From Clostridiales bacterium UBA8153 (GTDB lineage Bacteria > Bacillota > Sulfobacillia > UBA8153), in assembly GCA_003449495.1 (NCBI GenBank), contig DMHJ01000075.1, forward strand, positions 1 through 8,843: a DNA stretch of 8,843 nt, read 5' to 3'. The translations under genes and the position numbers were made by a program. The notes under the pieces were generated by a model. The model saw nothing but the letters and a program-made list of their open reading frames with translations, was not told where the DNA came from and ran no database searches. Within the stretch, counting starts at the first letter, position 1, and every line of letters begins with the position of its first letter. This document shows, one piece after another, positions 5,829 to 8,843 of this stretch.

Positions 5829-6171
5829 CGCAGATTCCCTCCTCGTCCTTGGCGACACCAGCCATCACGCATCCCGGCGGGGTGCGGGATGGCCCGCCGA
5901 CTTACTCGTCCCGGCTACGCCGTGGTTCCCCGGGGCAGACGGATTCTCCTATGCCAACTACCGTACCCTCTACCGGCACACCCATGGTCAGGCACGAAGG
6001 GAACCCCTGCTTGCGGCGGATCGAACACCCCCCCGAAAAGTGAACCCGACGGCGGGGAAGACTGAAGACGGGCCGGACCTTCCCCACGACATGATGCGAG
6101 TCAACCAAGACCGCAGGAAAGCGGAAAGCGGCGCCCGGCATGACCTGGGGCGCCGCACAGGGGGATTACCC
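5829..6171. other. 343-base gap between HU remnant and rqcP, no gene identified
   Basis: No recognisable protein, tRNA or riboswitch was found on either strand. A hairpin (6128-6156) lies at the HU end. rqcP normally follows HU closely, so this spacing may be an insertion or an eroded region. No clear promoter for rqcP was found: a TTGACT on the minus strand lacks a -10 partner. Confidence 0.4.
6128..6156 (-). terminator. Possible hairpin terminator after HU remnant
   Basis: GCGGCGCCC (6128-6136) pairs with GGGCGCCGC (6148-6156), a nine-bp GC stem with an 11-base loop. On the minus strand it is followed by a moderately T-rich TTTCCGCTTTCC, weaker than a classic U-tract. It lies just after the HU reading end. 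Confidence 0.35.
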
Positions 6172-6439
6172 TCAGCCCTTTTCACCCGCTCCCATAGCGA
6201 GCGGCCCGGCCGGGAAAACGCCACCTTCATCGCCGGGATTATCCATGCGTTTCGTGGTCCTGGGGTTGCGTCCCTGCCGGGCAGGCGGCGCCCTGATGTC
6301 AAGCGTGCCAGGACCCACCAGAGTCACTTTGTCTGCTTTAGCCAGAGACTCTTCGATCAAGTTCGAACATCGCGCCAATGGCCTTCCTGGTGCTGCCCAG
6401 CTTCTGGGCGACGCTGGCGGCCAAGCCGGCTTCGTCCAT
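6172..6439 (-). pseudogene. hup: Degenerate HU-family DNA-binding protein gene
   Basis: HU is the abundant dimeric nucleoid protein that bends DNA. The gene starts with ATG at 6439 behind GGAGG, 20 bases after mazG, as in relatives. It reads MDEAGLAASVAQKLGSTRK, appears to miss a few residues of the second helix, then breaks: an extra base near 6360 (GAACTTGATC for GAACTGATC) shifts into IEESLAKADKVTLVG and APPARQGRNPRTTKRMD. An extra base near 6240 shifts again into IPAMKVAFSRPGRSLWERVK, the expected C-terminus. The core motif GFGTF has become GPGTL, and the usual NPRTG of the DNA-binding arm is NPRTT. Two frameshifts plus loss of core residues make a dead gene. Since HU is normally important, a second HU copy elsewhere is likely. 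Confidence 0.8.
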
Positions 6440-6459
6440 GGTTGCCTCCGCTAATCAGT

Positions 6460-7938
6460 CTAGACGCCGTCTCGCTTGGCCCGGTCCCACAGGGCATCCA
6501 TCTCCTGCAGCGTCATCGAGGCCAGGGGCCTACCGGAGCGTCTCGCTTGGTCTTCGATACATTGGAATCGCTGGGAGAACTTCCTCACCGCGCGGTGCAG
6601 AGCCACTTCAGGGTCCACGCCCCGGTGCCGGGCGTAGTTGATGACAGAAAAAAGGACATCACCGATCTCGCCCTCGACGAGGCCGGACTCCTCCTGCCCA
6701 TGGGCCACCGCCAGCTCGGCGACTTCCTCGGACAATTTCTCCAGGACCTCACCTGCCTCCGCCCAGTCAAACCCAACGCGAGATGCCAGTTCCTGGGCCT
6801 TCCGGGCTCTCAGCAACGCGTTTCCCGACGGTAGTGTATCCATGAGAGAGCGCGGCACCTCTGGCTGCTCCCATGCTTTGATGGCCTGCCACCGCTCCAC
6901 CACTGCCTCCGGAGTGGAGATAGCGCTTCCGCGAAATACGTGCGGGTGCCTCCGCACCAGTTTGCCGGTAATCCCGCGGATCACATCCTCCAAACTGAAG
7001 CCACCCTTTTCCTGGCTGATCTGGGCATGGAGCGCCACCTGCAACAGTAAGTCTCCCAACTCCTCCCCGAGCTTGTGCATATCCTTCCGGTCAATGGCAT
7101 CCACCACCTCGTAGGCCTCTTCAAGCACAAAGGGTCGCAGGGAAACGTGATCCTGCTGGCGGTCCCAGGGACAGCCACCGGGGCCGCGCAACTGGGCAAC
7201 GGTATCGACCAGGGCTTCCACGGCGGAAGCACGTCCAGGCTGGGAGGTGATGACCGGAGCTGCTGGCACAAAGAGGCTGGTGAGATGGTCCAGCCGCGGA
7301 TGCCGGTCCAGCTCGTACAGGGGAAGGTCTTCCTTGATTTCATGCCCGGGAACTCCGGCCGATTGTATGAGGGTGACCCCGGTCTCGGGCGGGTAGCTTT
7401 CCATGAGGGCCAGCTTGAGCGCCGACGCTACCATCCGGTCATGCAGCTGCAGGATCAGGAGGTTCCGCCCGCCCGTAGGCGGGCGAGAGGGCAGGTCGTA
7501 GGCGCTGGCGATCTCCAGCCCGGCGGCCGGGTCGATGCCAAGACTCACGTACATGGCTTCCAAGGCGCTGGGAGCGGGCAGGACCACCAGGGGGATGCCC
7601 TCGGCCCGGCCGCGCCGCATCAAAGCGTGGCTGGCCTCCTCCGCTACCAGCGGATGTCCCGGCGTAGCGTACACCACATCTCCCGGCGATGAGGAGAAGG
7701 CACTGAGCACCGTGGCGACGATCTCTTGGTACACTTGGCTGTATCCGGAGCTTTTCTCATAGATGTGGTCACACGTCAGGTAGGCGATGCCGAGCCGATC
7801 AAGGAAGGCGACGGCAGGATGTCGCGACGTGCGCAGGTACACGCATGCCGCACTCTGGAGGGCATGCAGCACCGGAGTGGGGATATAGGCCGGGTCGCCG
7901 GGCCCCAGCCCGGCCAGGATCAAGCTCCGGTCCCTCAC
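6460..7938 (-). CDS. mazG: MazG nucleoside triphosphate pyrophosphohydrolase with YabN methylase-like domain
   Basis: An intact 492-residue fusion of the Firmicute type. Residues 1 to about 230 are a tetrapyrrole methylase-like (YabN) domain with GLGPGDPAY (10-18) and YATPGHPLVAEEA (about 90-102). The rest is a tandem MazG domain: CPWDRQQ (256 on), metal-binding EEAYEVVDA (273 on) with GEELGD (291-296), then the second repeat SEEVAE (403 on) with GEIGD (423-427). MazG hydrolyses NTPs to NMP and pyrophosphate, cleansing abnormal nucleotides in the cytosol. GTG at 7938 is chosen because the domain begins nine residues later and because it overlaps the spoVB stop as GTGA; an earlier start would run into spoVB. 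HU follows after 20 bases. All acidic metal ligands are present and no frame lesion is seen, in sharp contrast to both neighbours. Confidence 0.95.
   Translation of the reverse strand: MRDRSLILAGLGPGDPAYIPTPVLHALQSAACVYLRTSRHPAVAFLDRLGIAYLTCDHIYEKSSGYSQVYQEIVATVLSAFSSSPGDVVYATPGHPLVAEEASHALMRRGRAEGIPLVVLPAPSALEAMYVSLGIDPAAGLEIASAYDLPSRPPTGGRNLLILQLHDRMVASALKLALMESYPPETGVTLIQSAGVPGHEIKEDLPLYELDRHPRLDHLTSLFVPAAPVITSQPGRASAVEALVDTVAQLRGPGGCPWDRQQDHVSLRPFVLEEAYEVVDAIDRKDMHKLGEELGDLLLQVALHAQISQEKGGFSLEDVIRGITGKLVRRHPHVFRGSAISTPEAVVERWQAIKAWEQPEVPRSLMDTLPSGNALLRARKAQELASRVGFDWAEAGEVLEKLSEEVAELAVAHGQEESGLVEGEIGDVLFSVINYARHRGVDPEVALHRAVRKFSQRFQCIEDQARRSGRPLASMTLQEMDALWDRAKRDGV
7466..7485. repeat. GC-rich palindrome inside mazG
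   Basis: CGCCCGCC (7466-7473) and GGCGGGCG (7478-7485) flank four bases. It encodes RPPTGG (residues 152-157) in a variable linker of the YabN domain. It resembles in style the palindrome at 1693-1710 and a shorter one at 8704-8719 (CGCCCGC-AG-GCGGGCG). Confidence 0.4.
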
Positions 7939-8843
7939 TTCATCAACCCCATCCTTTCCATCGCCCTCCGGAGGGGAGAGCCGGCCAACTGCATCAAGTT
8001 GAGGTCGCTGCCCTGACCCCACCGGTAAGCAGGATTACGACACCGAAGATGACCATCCCTCCACCCATGGCCAGGAAGGTGGCAGCGTGGGTACTGCCCA
8101 GGGTCATGGCCAGTTGATCGTAGAGCGGGCGCACTCCCACGCCCATGGTCATGGCGGCAAATCCGGGCTTGCTCATCCCCTCCATGGGTTGGATCACCGG
8201 TCCCAGCCTCAAGGTTACCGCAGTGAGGTCTAAGCTGGCCGTGCCCAGAAGGCCGCCCTCCGTCAATCCGGCGCGGGAATGGTGGTAGGAGTGTAGGCGG
8301 CAATGGCCTTGACCACCACGTCCCCAGCAGGCTGCACACCGGGATGACGGTTCCCCTTTCTTCCGGAGTACCCGCGATGTGGTCTGCGGCAAGGCCGGTA
8401 ACAGGGTGCCCGCCGCCAGGGGGACGCCGGTGCCGGTGTCGCCCAACAGCAGGCAGGGTATCTCCCGGGACAGGACGTACAGCCAGACCACGGCCAGCAG
8501 CATGAGCAGAAACGTTACGTGCAAGCGGCCTCGGCGCGATTGCGCACCCGGGCCAACGACCAGCCCGCCGGTGCCGCCGACCCTGCCCGCACCGGGCTGA
8601 CCTGTAAAGCCGCGGAAAGCACCGTGGCCTGTTCACCAGCGGGATAGCGCCGCCGGACAGATGCCCGTGCCCGGCGGTGATCTGGGGCCCGGCCAGGCCT
8701 GTCGCCCGCAGGCGGGCGGGAACCGGTACCAGCTCTAGAAGCTGCATGGCGCCCAGGATCCCACCGGCCAGGGAGACCGGGACCGCCGGCCGGACGATTC
8801 TACCTATCACACCGTGGGCGTGGGGGCCGGCAGCGCGGGGGTG
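7935..8843 (-). pseudogene. spoVB: Degenerate spoVB (stage V sporulation protein B, MOP-superfamily flippase), 3' part
   Basis: SpoVB is a polytopic MurJ/MOP-type membrane transporter needed for spore cortex peptidoglycan. From the window edge the minus strand reads VRPAVPVSLAGGILGAMQLL and PARLRATGLAGPQITAG, family-like membrane text. It then breaks up into several frames: MLLAVVWLYVLSREIPCLLL with GDTGTGVPLAAGTLLPAL in one, VIPVCSLLG in another, GDVVVKAIAAYTPTTIPAP then TGA in the third. It goes on with SKPGFAAMTMGVGVRPLYDQ and a last membrane segment GGGMVIFGVVILLTGGVR. A final frameshift near 8020 gives the C-terminus DLNLMQLAGSPLRRAMERMG, ending at TGA 7935-7937, which overlaps the mazG GTG. 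At least four frame changes are needed, so this is a pseudogene. The 5' part lies outside the window. The long open frame from 8810 is a mosaic, not a protein. Confidence 0.8.

Noticed and set aside
6264..6290. CCTGCC-G-GGCAGG palindrome in the HU remnant
   Set aside because: It encodes PPARQGRNP, the normal HU arm sequence, so it needs no separate explanation.
5722..6834. A 370-codon plus-strand open frame across rqcP, HU and the end of mazG
   Set aside because: It is antisense to three recognised genes, has low-complexity Arg/Pro-rich content and no ribosome site or family similarity. High GC makes long antisense frames common.
8704..8719. GC palindrome in spoVB as a third inserted repeat
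   Set aside because: Here it encodes PARLRATG, which is expected family sequence at this place, so it may be chance in GC-rich coding DNA; not listed as its own feature.
7935..8810. A 291-codon minus-strand open frame read as one protein
   Set aside because: Only its two ends match SpoVB; the middle is out of frame and the true family text lies in the other frames. It is a mosaic through a pseudogene.
1..8843. CRISPR array, toxin-antitoxin or other defence system
   Set aside because: No regularly spaced repeats, Cas-like proteins or toxin-antitoxin pairs were seen.

Overview
The window looks like a chromosomal segment of a moderately high-GC, Gram-positive endospore-former relative (class Clostridia, Desulfotomaculum/Pelotomaculum/Moorella-like; inferred from gene order and protein similarity recalled from memory). 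Almost everything is on the minus strand. Read from high to low coordinates, the right half follows the conserved order spoVB - mazG - HU - rqcP - yabP - yabQ - small HTH gene - divIC - S1 protein - tRNAs, which in Bacillus and Clostridia lies near oriC and just ahead of spoIIE.

The striking point is that this cluster is selectively decaying. The three sporulation genes (spoVB 7935-8843, yabP 5209-5510, yabQ about 4690-5158) carry frameshifts, in-frame stops and, for yabP, a probable ATG-to-ACG start loss. HU (6172-6439) is also broken. The interleaved general genes are clean and full length: mazG (6460-7938), rqcP (5589-5828), the HTH gene (4340-4591), divIC (4024-4359), the S1 gene (3093-3506) and three tRNAs. 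A 492-codon intact mazG between broken genes argues against sequencing error. The simplest reading is a lineage that has lost endospore formation while keeping division, ribosome-rescue, nucleotide-cleaning and translation genes under selection.

Left half: after S1 come tRNA-Leu(UAA), tRNA-Met(CAU) and tRNA-Lys(CUU), the last two behind a near-consensus sigma-A promoter, then a bidirectional hairpin terminator. Beyond it, where spoIIE would be expected, lies accessory DNA: the C-terminal piece of a tyrosine recombinase on the plus strand, then two tandem, tightly spaced, degenerate helix-turn-helix genes of a DUF1670-like family on the minus strand (347-1606 and 1612-about 2354). The segment ends with the start of a lower-GC GNAT-type acetyltransferase gene that runs off the window.

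Regulation visible in the sequence: consensus-like promoters for the S1 gene and for tRNA-Met/Lys, a pair of adjacent DnaA-box matches upstream of the HTH-divIC pair, and translational overlaps (spoVB/mazG GTGA; HTH/divIC 20 nt). Two gaps of over 300 bases (3586-4023 and 5829-6171) hold nothing I can identify.
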